Assembly: GCF_000526495.1 (NCBI RefSeq)
Contig: NZ_JAGE01000001.1
Coordinates: forward strand, 1,610,001-1,674,000
Reading direction: 5' to 3'
Source of the DNA: Ruminiclostridium josui JCM 17888
GTDB lineage: Bacteria > Bacillota > Clostridia > Acetivibrionales > DSM-1351
Length of the DNA: 64,000 bases
The notes beneath the pieces are model-generated. The model saw only the letters and a program-made list of their open reading frames with translations, ran no database searches and was not told the DNA's origin. Shown here in pieces: positions 44,047 to 52,219 of this stretch (positions are counted from its first letter, which is position 1; every line of letters starts with the position of its first letter). The translations under genes and the position numbers were made by a program.

Positions 44047-45147
44047 TTATTTATAATTTGTTATAAAAGTATTATAAGCAATCAAATAGTCTAATTTTGC
44101 TTTTTCTAATGCTATCTGTGCCTCATCTTCATTAGCTTTTACCTTTTCATAATCCACCAGCGTAATCTGTCCTAATTTATACTTAGCAGATGCAGCTTGG
44201 GAAAGTTTTTTTGCTTTTTCACATTCAAGCTTGTTTATTTCTATATCATCGCGTAAATTTAGAAGAGTATTAAAGTCGGTTCTTACTTTTAAACTTACAT
44301 CCTTTTTAATTTCTTCCAAAGCATATTCCGCATCAAGCATACGATCTTCAATTTCTTCTATTCCGTTACTGTCTGGCTTATATGAATATTTTTTTACTAT
44401 ATCATATTCCAGACGAATTTCCTCTAAATCTTTTTGCGCTTTTAATATATCATGGTTGTTTAAACTCTGACTTTCTACAGCATTTTCTATATTAATATTA
44501 TCTATACTATTAATCGGAATATTTACTTTTTTCAGATTAATGCTGCTGCTTAGTTCAAATCCAAGTAAACCATTTAATTTAATTATTTGAACATCTCTTT
44601 CTCTAATAAGGTTGTTAACTTTCTGCTGTTCTTGATTTATTGATATTTGAAGGTTTGTAACAGTAGTTTGGACCTCTACACCGCCCTTTACCTGTTTCTT
44701 TTTAACTTCTAGCTCATTTTGCAGTCGTTTTACTGCTTTTTCTCGCAAAGTAATCAAAGTATTTTTATTTAATATCTCATAATATGCTTTTGTTACGTCG
44801 CTTTCAAGTGAATCAGCTTTATTTTGTTTTTCCCACACCAATTGGTCTATTTGATTCTTTCTCTGCAGCGGATATAGAAGCTCTTCTTTTTTATTTGATA
44901 TCAGTTCAGCGTCATCATCCCAGCCTTTAGCCATTGCGGAAAATGACTTTGCATATGCTAAATCATAACGTTGTTTTGCATATGTAATCTTATCGTCATA
45001 AAGCTTCAGTTCTTTATTATTGCTAAGAGCTGTCTGTATTGCTGACTCTAGGCTTATTTCTCCTGATGCCTGTGCGGGAGTGAATATACTTGTATTAAGT
45101 AATATTAATAAGCCTAATATTATACTACCTATAGCTTTTGCTCTCAT
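44047..45147 (-). CDS. TolC-family (outer-membrane-efflux-like) coiled-coil protein 2
   Basis: 366 residues. A signal peptide (about 1-27, ending PAQASGE) precedes ISLESAIQTALSNNKELKLYDDKI, the TolC/OEP entry motif, then long helices with heptads (VKRLQNELEVKKKQVKGGVEV, LRDDIEINKLECEKAKKLSQ) and the C-terminal LAxAKLDYLIAYNTFI-type repeat. This resembles half or all of the TolC alpha-barrel, without an evident beta-barrel. It is the second of two such genes, 19 bp downstream of the first. The role in a monoderm is unknown. Confidence 0.75.
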   Translation of the reverse strand: MRAKAIGSIILGLLILLNTSIFTPAQASGEISLESAIQTALSNNKELKLYDDKITYAKQRYDLAYAKSFSAMAKGWDDDAELISNKKEELLYPLQRKNQIDQLVWEKQNKADSLESDVTKAYYEILNKNTLITLREKAVKRLQNELEVKKKQVKGGVEVQTTVTNLQISINQEQQKVNNLIRERDVQIIKLNGLLGFELSSSINLKKVNIPINSIDNINIENAVESQSLNNHDILKAQKDLEEIRLEYDIVKKYSYKPDSNGIEEIEDRMLDAEYALEEIKKDVSLKVRTDFNTLLNLRDDIEINKLECEKAKKLSQAASAKYKLGQITLVDYEKVKANEDEAQIALEKAKLDYLIAYNTFITNYK

Positions 45148-45166
45148 TTTTCATCATCTCCTTAAA

Positions 45167-46411
45167 TTAATTGTATCCAGGGCCTATATTGCAAGAGTTT
45201 TTCAATTTATATATTGCATAATCAAAATCCCTAGCCTTATTGTCATAGTCGCTTTGAGCTAATTCCAGTGAAATCACGGCCGTATTGTAATCCAAGATGC
45301 TCAATGATTCGGATCTAAGTATCAGCTTTGAAACTTCAAATTTTTTCTTTTCATATTCAAGAGACAATTTTGAGTTTTCCATAGTTTTATGCTTGTCTAT
45401 AAGGTCTGCATATGCACTCTTTAATTCCTGCTCTATTAAAATCTGCTTTTCTTTTATTTGATTGGTTATATCTGAAATCTGCAATTCCATATTCTTTTTA
45501 TACAAATCCAGTTCAGAATTGCTAAATTCAAATGAGTAGATTAGGTTAAAAGTATATAATTGGATTTCAGCTGCCTTTAAATCCATTTTAAGTGAAGTAA
45601 TCTCATTTCTGTTTACCAACGCTTTTTTAAGGTAATTTTCATATTTATCTATCTTGTAATCAGTATTTACTTTATATGGCACAAGGGTAACATCCGTATC
45701 TATACTGATTCCCAATTGCCTATTAAAAGACATCTTCAGGTTTTGCAGAGTTCTTTTTAGCTTATTTAATTCAATACCCTGTTTTTTATATTCCGTTTCA
45801 ATTGTTAATCTTTCAGTTTCTGAAATTAATCCATTTTTATAATCCTTTTCCGCTTTATTTAATCTCTGCCTTTGAATTTCATATGTCTTCTGTGCTAAAT
45901 CAATATTTTTTGTTATGCTCAATATTGAATCAAAGGTTTGTCTTATACCGTTCTCAATAGATAAATATGCAAGTTCCTTATTCAAACAACTCTTTACAAT
46001 CGTGGCACATGCCACGGCATCAGGAAAATCCTTTGGATTAATTTCAGGCTCAAGTTTAATTTCTTTTGCCTCAGCGGTACCGGCTAAAACTGTATAAAGC
46101 ATCAGAAGCTCACCTTGTTCATCAAGGCTCATTAGCTTACGTGAAGTTAATTTGGCATATAATTCATTCATCCTGTCTACCATTACGTATCTATCAGTGT
46201 TAAGTACATCAACAGCGTAGGAGCCTTCATATTCCTTTCTCAAATCTTTAATAGTCCTTCCAAGACGAGTCAGCTGTCTGCTATTTTTTACCGCAAGCTG
46301 TGTTGCATCTTTAAGCGTTAATGTCATTGTACTTTTCTCTGTTGCACATATATTTATAGATGAAAAAGTAAATGAGAACAGTAACATAAAAATTATAACT
46401 TTTTTGTACAT
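45167..46411 (-). CDS. TolC-family (outer-membrane-efflux-like) coiled-coil protein 1
   Basis: 414 residues from the ATG at 46411, preceded by GGAGGGATAAA; the longer ORF upstream lacks a site. A signal peptide (about 1-24, ending NICATE) leads to MTLTLKDATQLAVKNSRQLT, typical of TolC-like proteins, and then long coiled-coil helices (TYEIQRQRLNKAEKDYKNGL, ISETERLTIETEYKKQ). The C-terminal LDYNTAVISLELAQSDYDNKA has the repeat ending. It is a diverged paralogue of the next gene, and both follow the SLH/Ig-like gene. Function unknown. Confidence 0.75.
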   Translation of the reverse strand: MYKKVIIFMLLFSFTFSSINICATEKSTMTLTLKDATQLAVKNSRQLTRLGRTIKDLRKEYEGSYAVDVLNTDRYVMVDRMNELYAKLTSRKLMSLDEQGELLMLYTVLAGTAEAKEIKLEPEINPKDFPDAVACATIVKSCLNKELAYLSIENGIRQTFDSILSITKNIDLAQKTYEIQRQRLNKAEKDYKNGLISETERLTIETEYKKQGIELNKLKRTLQNLKMSFNRQLGISIDTDVTLVPYKVNTDYKIDKYENYLKKALVNRNEITSLKMDLKAAEIQLYTFNLIYSFEFSNSELDLYKKNMELQISDITNQIKEKQILIEQELKSAYADLIDKHKTMENSKLSLEYEKKKFEVSKLILRSESLSILDYNTAVISLELAQSDYDNKARDFDYAIYKLKNSCNIGPGYN

Positions 46412-46463
46412 TTTATCCCTCCATTTCCATATACGGGTTTGTCCTAACAAATGTCTGGAATGC

Positions 46464-46496
46464 AAAAGAGAATAGCAGCATATCCACTATTCTCTT
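46464..46496 (-). terminator. Terminator between the SLH protein and the TolC-like genes
   Basis: Perfect 11-bp inverted repeat AAAGAGAATAG (46464-46474) / CTATTCTCTTT (46486-46496) with a minus-strand tail of CTCTTTTGC. It may lower, rather than stop, transcription into the TolC-like pair. Confidence 0.6.
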
Positions 46497-46512
46497 TAAA
46501 ATTGGTTAAAGC

Positions 46513-48795
46513 TTATTTGTCAGAACCCATGATAACCTGCACAGAATTAAACTCAGAACCTGAAGATTTAAACAATCCAGAGATGTCTTTGAGTGAAGTG
46601 AATCGAATTGTATACCTGTTGTTAAAATCCAGCTTATCAAATTTGAGTATCATTGTGGTAGCATTAATATAATTTACAGAAGTCGGTATCTTCTTAACTG
46701 TATTTATACCGTCACTATACTCAAGTACATAATTTGAGTTTAGTATGTTTGGAGTTTCTAGTGAAATCTCTCTTGAAAAAGTCAATTTAACTGCATCCTT
46801 TGCAATTATAATTGCACTGCTTATATTAGGTTTAACTGCTTTTAATTCTGTATTACATGGAAAGGAAACATAAATCAGCGTTCCAACCGGATTACCCATA
46901 TAATCCTTTAGTGATGCCTGTACAACCAGTTTATAACTATCCCTATATTTAAACTGACTGTCATTTCCAAGGAATAATCGCACCTTTTTAGGCTGTTGTG
47001 AATCGAAATATGCCTTGACCGGTATTGATGAATACATTGTATTTGTAATACCTATAAACGTATAGTTATTGTTTATGGAAGCAGACTCACTATCTAATTC
47101 GCGGTTAAAATACACATCAAGAGTGCCGGTATCAATAACCTTTACATCGGTAACATTCAAGACACCGCTGTCAGTGTATTTCCCGGAAAATGAGTATAGT
47201 CTCTCTGTAATGCTTTGCTGTCTTGAAATATCATTAAGATCAAAAATCATAAGTTTATACTCCTGAGTGGAATCCAATCCGCCATTTATGGTCAGAAGCA
47301 CACTTTTACCGTTGCTGGCTACGTCAGGTGCAACTACAGCCTTTGTAATCTGAATCTGATAATCAGCCTGGGAAGTAAGTCCATAATTGTGTATATACTG
47401 AGCACGAGTAGGATTAACCTGCTTATTAAAATCAATTCTTATGGTCTTGCTGTTCAATGCATATATTTTATCAACTGCAAATTCCACATTATCTTCATTT
47501 ATACTAATAAATGCCCCAGAGTCACCCTCGGCTTCTCCCAAACGAACACCATATTCGCTGTTAAGATCGCCTGAAACTTTTATATGGTATTCTTTATCAG
47601 GTGCAAGGCTTATACCTTTCAATGTCAATGAAACTGCATTTTTCTGAGAGTCCAGAGCCTTCACCGCGATAGTACTTGCACTGCCTTTTAGTATCTCAGT
47701 ATCACCGTCAAAAATTGAATAGAACGTTGGATCTTCTGCATTAATATTAACCGGCTGTGTAAAATAAATAATTATTGAATTCTTACTTACAGGTTTTATA
47801 CTGCTTATTTTAAAGAAGTCAGAAATTATCTCCTTTTGTACATAACCAGGAAATGCTGCTTCTACATATGGGAGCTTTATGTTGTCATCCATATCAGATA
47901 CATTAGATATTCTTAAAAAATAATTCTTTTGCGGAACCTGCAAAGCAGTTTTTATAGTCACTGTATTTCCTTCCTGCTTAACAATTGAGGCATTTAGCAC
48001 TTCATTGTCATTACCGAAGGTATTTATCTTTATATCGTCTGCTGTAAGCTTCTGAATTTCTTTATTAAACTTAACAACAAGTGTCATGGCACTTTGTGGG
48101 ATGATTTCGGCTATTTCAAGTTTATCAGCCTCTGTTAATAATCCTGCTAATATAGCTGCATCAATTTTAATTGCCCCATTACTTATAAGTGTTTTCAGAA
48201 CTGATACCTGAGAATCATTGGGATTTATGCTAAGTGTATGATATAGCAGCTCTACCACATCACCACGTTTATATTCGTTGTTTACATCTGTCTTCTCTAG
48301 ATACGAGCTGTCTGTTACCAATCCAGTTTCATATGCCTTTGTATATACTTCAGTTCCTGTAAATTCACTATAGCCTATGGCTTTTAAAACCATAGTCAAA
48401 AAGGCCTTCTCATTTAACCTGTCATTGGGTCCGAAATTCCCGTTGGGATATCCAGCAATAATACCGTTTTCGCTACAATATCCTACATACGGAGCATACC
48501 ATGCAGACTGTACTACATCCGGAAAGTGGGATACTCGTAGTCTATCTTTCTCCTGATTAACATATTCAGCCTTGCCCAATAGCTTTACTATAAAAGTAGT
48601 TGCCTCGGCTCTCGTTAAATATCCATCAAGGTTGAAACCTGTGTTTGTTCCTGATAATAATGAAATCTTGTTCAATGCTGTTGCTTTCTCATCTGTTGTC
48701 ATACTATCCTCATTACCAACTGCAAATGCCTGCGTAAAAGATAGTAGGCAAATAATCAAAGCCAATACTAGAGATAATTTTCTTCTTATGTACAT
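46513..48795 (-). CDS. SLH-domain protein with Ig-like (Big_5/SbsA-type) repeats
   Basis: 760 residues from the ATG at 48795, preceded by AGGGGGACACA. A signal peptide ends near FTQAFAVGNE. SLH motifs follow (about 30-210): GYLTRAEATTFIVKLLG, FPDVVQSAWYAPYVGYCSENGIIAGYPNGNFGP and RLNEKAFLTMVLKAIGY. The rest is a chain of beta domains with MTLVVKFNKEIQKLTADDI, SIIIYFTQPVN, TIRIDFNKQVN and LDVYFNRELDSESAS, the Big_5-like pattern. SLH domains bind pyruvylated secondary wall polymers. It is probably the head of the SLH/TolC-like cluster. Confidence 0.88.
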   Translation of the reverse strand: MYIRRKLSLVLALIICLLSFTQAFAVGNEDSMTTDEKATALNKISLLSGTNTGFNLDGYLTRAEATTFIVKLLGKAEYVNQEKDRLRVSHFPDVVQSAWYAPYVGYCSENGIIAGYPNGNFGPNDRLNEKAFLTMVLKAIGYSEFTGTEVYTKAYETGLVTDSSYLEKTDVNNEYKRGDVVELLYHTLSINPNDSQVSVLKTLISNGAIKIDAAILAGLLTEADKLEIAEIIPQSAMTLVVKFNKEIQKLTADDIKINTFGNDNEVLNASIVKQEGNTVTIKTALQVPQKNYFLRISNVSDMDDNIKLPYVEAAFPGYVQKEIISDFFKISSIKPVSKNSIIIYFTQPVNINAEDPTFYSIFDGDTEILKGSASTIAVKALDSQKNAVSLTLKGISLAPDKEYHIKVSGDLNSEYGVRLGEAEGDSGAFISINEDNVEFAVDKIYALNSKTIRIDFNKQVNPTRAQYIHNYGLTSQADYQIQITKAVVAPDVASNGKSVLLTINGGLDSTQEYKLMIFDLNDISRQQSITERLYSFSGKYTDSGVLNVTDVKVIDTGTLDVYFNRELDSESASINNNYTFIGITNTMYSSIPVKAYFDSQQPKKVRLFLGNDSQFKYRDSYKLVVQASLKDYMGNPVGTLIYVSFPCNTELKAVKPNISSAIIIAKDAVKLTFSREISLETPNILNSNYVLEYSDGINTVKKIPTSVNYINATTMILKFDKLDFNNRYTIRFTSLKDISGLFKSSGSEFNSVQVIMGSDK

Positions 48796-48838
48796 TGTGT
48801 CCCCCTTTTGCTTTCCTGAAATATTCCCTCTGTTTACC

Positions 48839-48847
48839 ATTATATCA
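48839..48847 (-). promoter_or_regulatory. Extended -10 promoter of the SLH/Ig-like gene
   Basis: On the minus strand, TGATATAAT (-10 at 48839-48844) with a weak TTTATT -35; the leader is about 40 nt. Confidence 0.5.
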
Positions 48848-48929
48848 ATATAGTTATCTACAATAAAGGCAAATTTTCGTGATAGGGTCGTATTTAGGTT
48901 ACATATTTGTAAACTCTGAAGAAAAACTC

Positions 48930-48965
48930 AAAAAAGGAACTGCCCTAGGGCAGTTCCTTTTTTTA
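48930..48965 (-). terminator. Terminator of the 49001-51925 SLH gene
   Basis: Palindrome AAAAAAGGAACTGCCC / GGGCAGTTCCTTTTTT centred at 48946/48947 with long A and T flanks, 36 bp past the stop codon. Confidence 0.92.
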
Positions 48966-49000
48966 TTGTAAGGATTTACATCCAAACTTTATTTGTTAAA

Positions 49001-51925
49001 TTATTTTGTAGCTGTCTTTTCGAAGTCAGCAACCTTGTTACTAGAAGTGTCAGTTATTCCAGCAACTGAGTTATATTTAACTACAGTTGAGTCTGAGAAT
49101 TTCTTTCCATCTTCAGGTGTAAGAGTAATTACATTAGATGAAGTACGTGCAACTTTTACTAACTTAACATCGCCTGATACTGAGAAGCCATTCAATGTTG
49201 AAGCAGCTAAAGTAGTATTATCAATATCTTCATTAAATGTAACTTCGATAGTACCATCAGTTGTAACCTTAACTGTATTTACAGAAGGAGCAATTAAGTC
49301 TGAAGCAACTTCAGAGCTTGTTGATATAACTGCACCTAAGTATGATTTAGTATCAACAGCTACGGCATCGTCAACAGATAACAATACTATTGTTGCTGTT
49401 GCCGCACTCTTTACATATGTTGCATCTTCTTTAAGCTCTGCTCCAAGGTTAAATACAACTTCTGACTTACCGTCATTGTTCAATGTAACACTAGCAACTG
49501 ACAATGCAATTTCCTCATCATCTGCATTTGTAAGTTTAAAGCCTTTAGCAGTTATGGTAGAAAGTCTACCAGTAAATGTAACCTTTATTTGCTTCTTAGC
49601 TATAGCCTCAACTTTTTCAATCTTTATAGTATCTTTAGTAGGTGTTACATCTTTAACATAAGTTGCCAAAGTATTTCCTGCAACGTCTTTTACAAGACCA
49701 ACCTTAATTTCAACATCACCTTCAATAAGAACAGAAGCACTCTTATCTAACACAATTGTAACTGACTTTCCGTCAGCAGCAGCAGTAACTGTATCATTGT
49801 CACCTAAAGCAACAAAATTACCATCACCAATATTCTTCATGAAGTTAGCCTTCACAAGTGTAGTAGGATCCATTTGTTCACTGAATGGAATGTAGATGGA
49901 TGCCTTTTTGCTATCATTTCCTGCTGAATCTTTACCAACAACAATTCTTGCTGAATCATCAAGTACCTTTGGAGCTACCTTATCAGTAAAGTTCAATGTT
50001 GATGTATAAGTATCCATTACATTGTTTACAAAAGCGTCATCCTTAACTCCCTTTATTTCGATAGTATAGGATCCGCCACCCAATTCATCTGTAAAAGCAA
50101 GCTGAACTTTGTTAAGTGAATCATCATTAACAAGAGTTGCACCAGTAACGGATATAACCTTTCCAGTTGAATCTTTGATTACATAGTTGCCTGATTGTTC
50201 AGCTGTTGTTTTATCTAGTTTTTCAGAGAAAACAACTGTTAACTGCTTTGTATTATCAAACTTAACTTCTGTAACTGTTGGTTTAACAGTATCCAGAACT
50301 ATGTTCAAAGGAATAGTTGTAGCAGGTAATTTATTTCCCCATAAGTCCTGAATCTGAGTGCCATTTGCATCATCATATCCAATATATAGGTTAGTTGCTC
50401 CTAACGGTATTACGTTACCTGAGAAGTCAATAGTAATAGTTGTTCCTGCATCGGTAAGAGTTACCTTTGCAACCTCTTCACTATCAACTGTCTTTGTATC
50501 ATTACCCTTTACAAAGTATGTGTCAGTATTATATGTATGTCTGTATCTAACATTAGCACTCTTAACACTATTTTCGTCCAAAGGCTTGTTAGAAGTCAAT
50601 ATTACAGTCTTAGGTTCTGCTGATTTTAATGTAAGAACAGGAGCTGTCTTATCATTTGTTACTGTGAATTCAACAGTCTTAGGAAGTACATTGTAGCCTG
50701 CATAGTCAAATATATACCCCTTAGATTCAAAGCTTACCTTGTGTGCACCCTCAGTTAAAGGAACACCTACTGTTAATGTAACCTTATTGATGTTAATTTC
50801 AATATTAGTAACAATGTAGTTACCACCATCAACCTTGAATTCTCCATTAGAGATAGCATCTGTTACAGGTGTTGCAGATGTTGCAGATGCCTTAAGTTGA
50901 ACTGGTTCACTATATTCTACAGTAAGAGTGTTTGGACCTGAAACTGTTACACCAACTACTGTAGGAACAGTTGAATCCTCAAATTTAACTGCATCACTCT
51001 TGTATGTTGCAAAGTTCTTTACTTCAACAATAGCAGATGCTCCATTTGTAACTGCCTGACCCAATGTTACTATAACAGACTTTCCATCAGCCTGAAGAGC
51101 AACACTTCCACCAGCAGCTTTATCTGTTGTACCTTCAGTTACAACATAGTTTGCTATCTTTTCTGCATCAGCCTTTACAAGGTCTTTTGCAAATGTGATT
51201 TGAACCTGCTTCAAGTTCAAAGCTTTAACTCCAGTAACAGTCTGAGCAGCTGGAGCAACTATCAAACCTGCTTTTTCAGCAACTGCTTTCTTAGCAGCGT
51301 CAGTTCCAACTAAAACTTCAACAACTGTCTTAGCAGCATCTTTAGCTTTAACAGTTAAAGTATCGAATACTACTGCAGAAGCAGCATCTCTTGTAAGATC
51401 TTCATTAGTAATATCATCAGCGATAGCTACAAGAATCTTACCAGCTGACTTAGCAGCTAATAATTCAACTGATTTAGCATAGTTGTTCTCATCTGCAAAT
51501 CCGAGAGCGTTCATGAACATAGATGCAAGGTCTTTTCCTTTTAAAGGATCACCAGCAGCTAATTTGTTATTTCCACCTTTCATAACGCCTTCTTGAACAG
51601 CAAGTGCTACCCAACCTTCAGCCCATGCAGGAACTTCATCAGCGTCATCAAAGCTTGCGATTTTGGAAACATCTGCAGCTTCCATATCTTTGTCTGTTTT
51701 ACCTAATACAGTCTTTAGTACTAATACCGCACCTTGTGCTCTAGTTAAGTCTTCACCAAGCATCAAGTCACCGGTAGTGTCTCCCTGCCAAATGCCGAGA
51801 TCCTTAAGTACTGTTGCTTGTTCTTCAAATTCATATGAACCTGAAGCAGCGAATGCAGCAGTCATAGATGTTAATACCAATGCTACGGCTATAACAACTG
51901 CAGTTAGCTTTCTGAGATTTCTCAT
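49001..51925 (-). CDS. Large SLH-domain surface protein (S-layer-like), copy 1
   Basis: 974 residues. Signal peptide (about 1-27, ending AAFAASG), SLH-type N-terminus (about 28-225: LGIWQGDTTGDLMLGEDLTRAQG, WVALAVQEGVMKGGN), then many Big_5-like beta domains marked by KQVQITFAKDL, TLTVEYSEPVQ, QLTVVFSEKLD and IYIPFSEQMDPTTLVKANFMKN. Its strong promoter, long leader and own terminator imply high expression, as expected of an S-layer protein. It is a close paralogue of the gene at 52220 across its whole length. The start follows AAGGAGGATTTGAGAAC. Confidence 0.9.
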   Translation of the reverse strand: MRNLRKLTAVVIAVALVLTSMTAAFAASGSYEFEEQATVLKDLGIWQGDTTGDLMLGEDLTRAQGAVLVLKTVLGKTDKDMEAADVSKIASFDDADEVPAWAEGWVALAVQEGVMKGGNNKLAAGDPLKGKDLASMFMNALGFADENNYAKSVELLAAKSAGKILVAIADDITNEDLTRDAASAVVFDTLTVKAKDAAKTVVEVLVGTDAAKKAVAEKAGLIVAPAAQTVTGVKALNLKQVQITFAKDLVKADAEKIANYVVTEGTTDKAAGGSVALQADGKSVIVTLGQAVTNGASAIVEVKNFATYKSDAVKFEDSTVPTVVGVTVSGPNTLTVEYSEPVQLKASATSATPVTDAISNGEFKVDGGNYIVTNIEININKVTLTVGVPLTEGAHKVSFESKGYIFDYAGYNVLPKTVEFTVTNDKTAPVLTLKSAEPKTVILTSNKPLDENSVKSANVRYRHTYNTDTYFVKGNDTKTVDSEEVAKVTLTDAGTTITIDFSGNVIPLGATNLYIGYDDANGTQIQDLWGNKLPATTIPLNIVLDTVKPTVTEVKFDNTKQLTVVFSEKLDKTTAEQSGNYVIKDSTGKVISVTGATLVNDDSLNKVQLAFTDELGGGSYTIEIKGVKDDAFVNNVMDTYTSTLNFTDKVAPKVLDDSARIVVGKDSAGNDSKKASIYIPFSEQMDPTTLVKANFMKNIGDGNFVALGDNDTVTAAADGKSVTIVLDKSASVLIEGDVEIKVGLVKDVAGNTLATYVKDVTPTKDTIKIEKVEAIAKKQIKVTFTGRLSTITAKGFKLTNADDEEIALSVASVTLNNDGKSEVVFNLGAELKEDATYVKSAATATIVLLSVDDAVAVDTKSYLGAVISTSSEVASDLIAPSVNTVKVTTDGTIEVTFNEDIDNTTLAASTLNGFSVSGDVKLVKVARTSSNVITLTPEDGKKFSDSTVVKYNSVAGITDTSSNKVADFEKTATK

Positions 51926-52087
51926 GTTCTCAAATCCTCCTTGTGTATTTTGTAGCGGGTGGGCTTTAATATCCAGAGCGGGCTACGCCTCTCCCACTAT
52001 TTATAGCCCAACTCGTTTAACCTATTTTCCAAGATTCGGTAGCAATAGATTGAGATTACCTAAATTTACCTATCTTGATTCATATGT
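51926..52087 (-). promoter_or_regulatory. Long 5' leader of SLH copy 1
   Basis: About 155 nt between the -10 box and the ATG. It contains paired segments such as GGGCTA / TAGCCC around a GTGGGAGAGGCG block. Long structured leaders are common on S-layer mRNAs and may stabilise them. I could not match it to a known riboswitch class. Confidence 0.4.
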
Positions 52088-52116
52088 ATTATATCACTGG
52101 CAAATTTTGCAGTCAA
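52088..52116 (-). promoter_or_regulatory. Strong sigma-A promoter of SLH copy 1
   Basis: On the minus strand, TTGACT (52111-52116), 17-bp spacer, perfect TATAAT (52088-52093). Confidence 0.85.
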
Positions 52117-52150
52117 CGTGGTGGTTTTAAGTGTAAAGAATTTGTAACAG

Positions 52151-52194
52151 AAATGAAACAAACCCCAGTAATAATACTGGGGTTTGTTTCATTT
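52151..52194 (-). terminator. Terminator of the 52220-55063 SLH gene
   Basis: Perfect 20-bp inverted repeat (52151-52170 / 52175-52194, loop ATAA) with core ACCCCAGTA/TACTGGGGT, 26 bp past the stop. Confidence 0.9.
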
Positions 52195-52219
52195 TATTAT
52201 TTCTAATTTAATTACTATA

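Noticed and set aside
48930-48965. Possible insertion-sequence end from the long palindrome
   Set aside because: It is a typical intrinsic terminator directly after the S-layer gene, and no transposase is nearby.
48993-49661. Plus-strand ORF of 222 residues
   Set aside because: It is antisense to the large SLH gene; the long open frame results from the biased Thr/Val/Ala codons of that gene.
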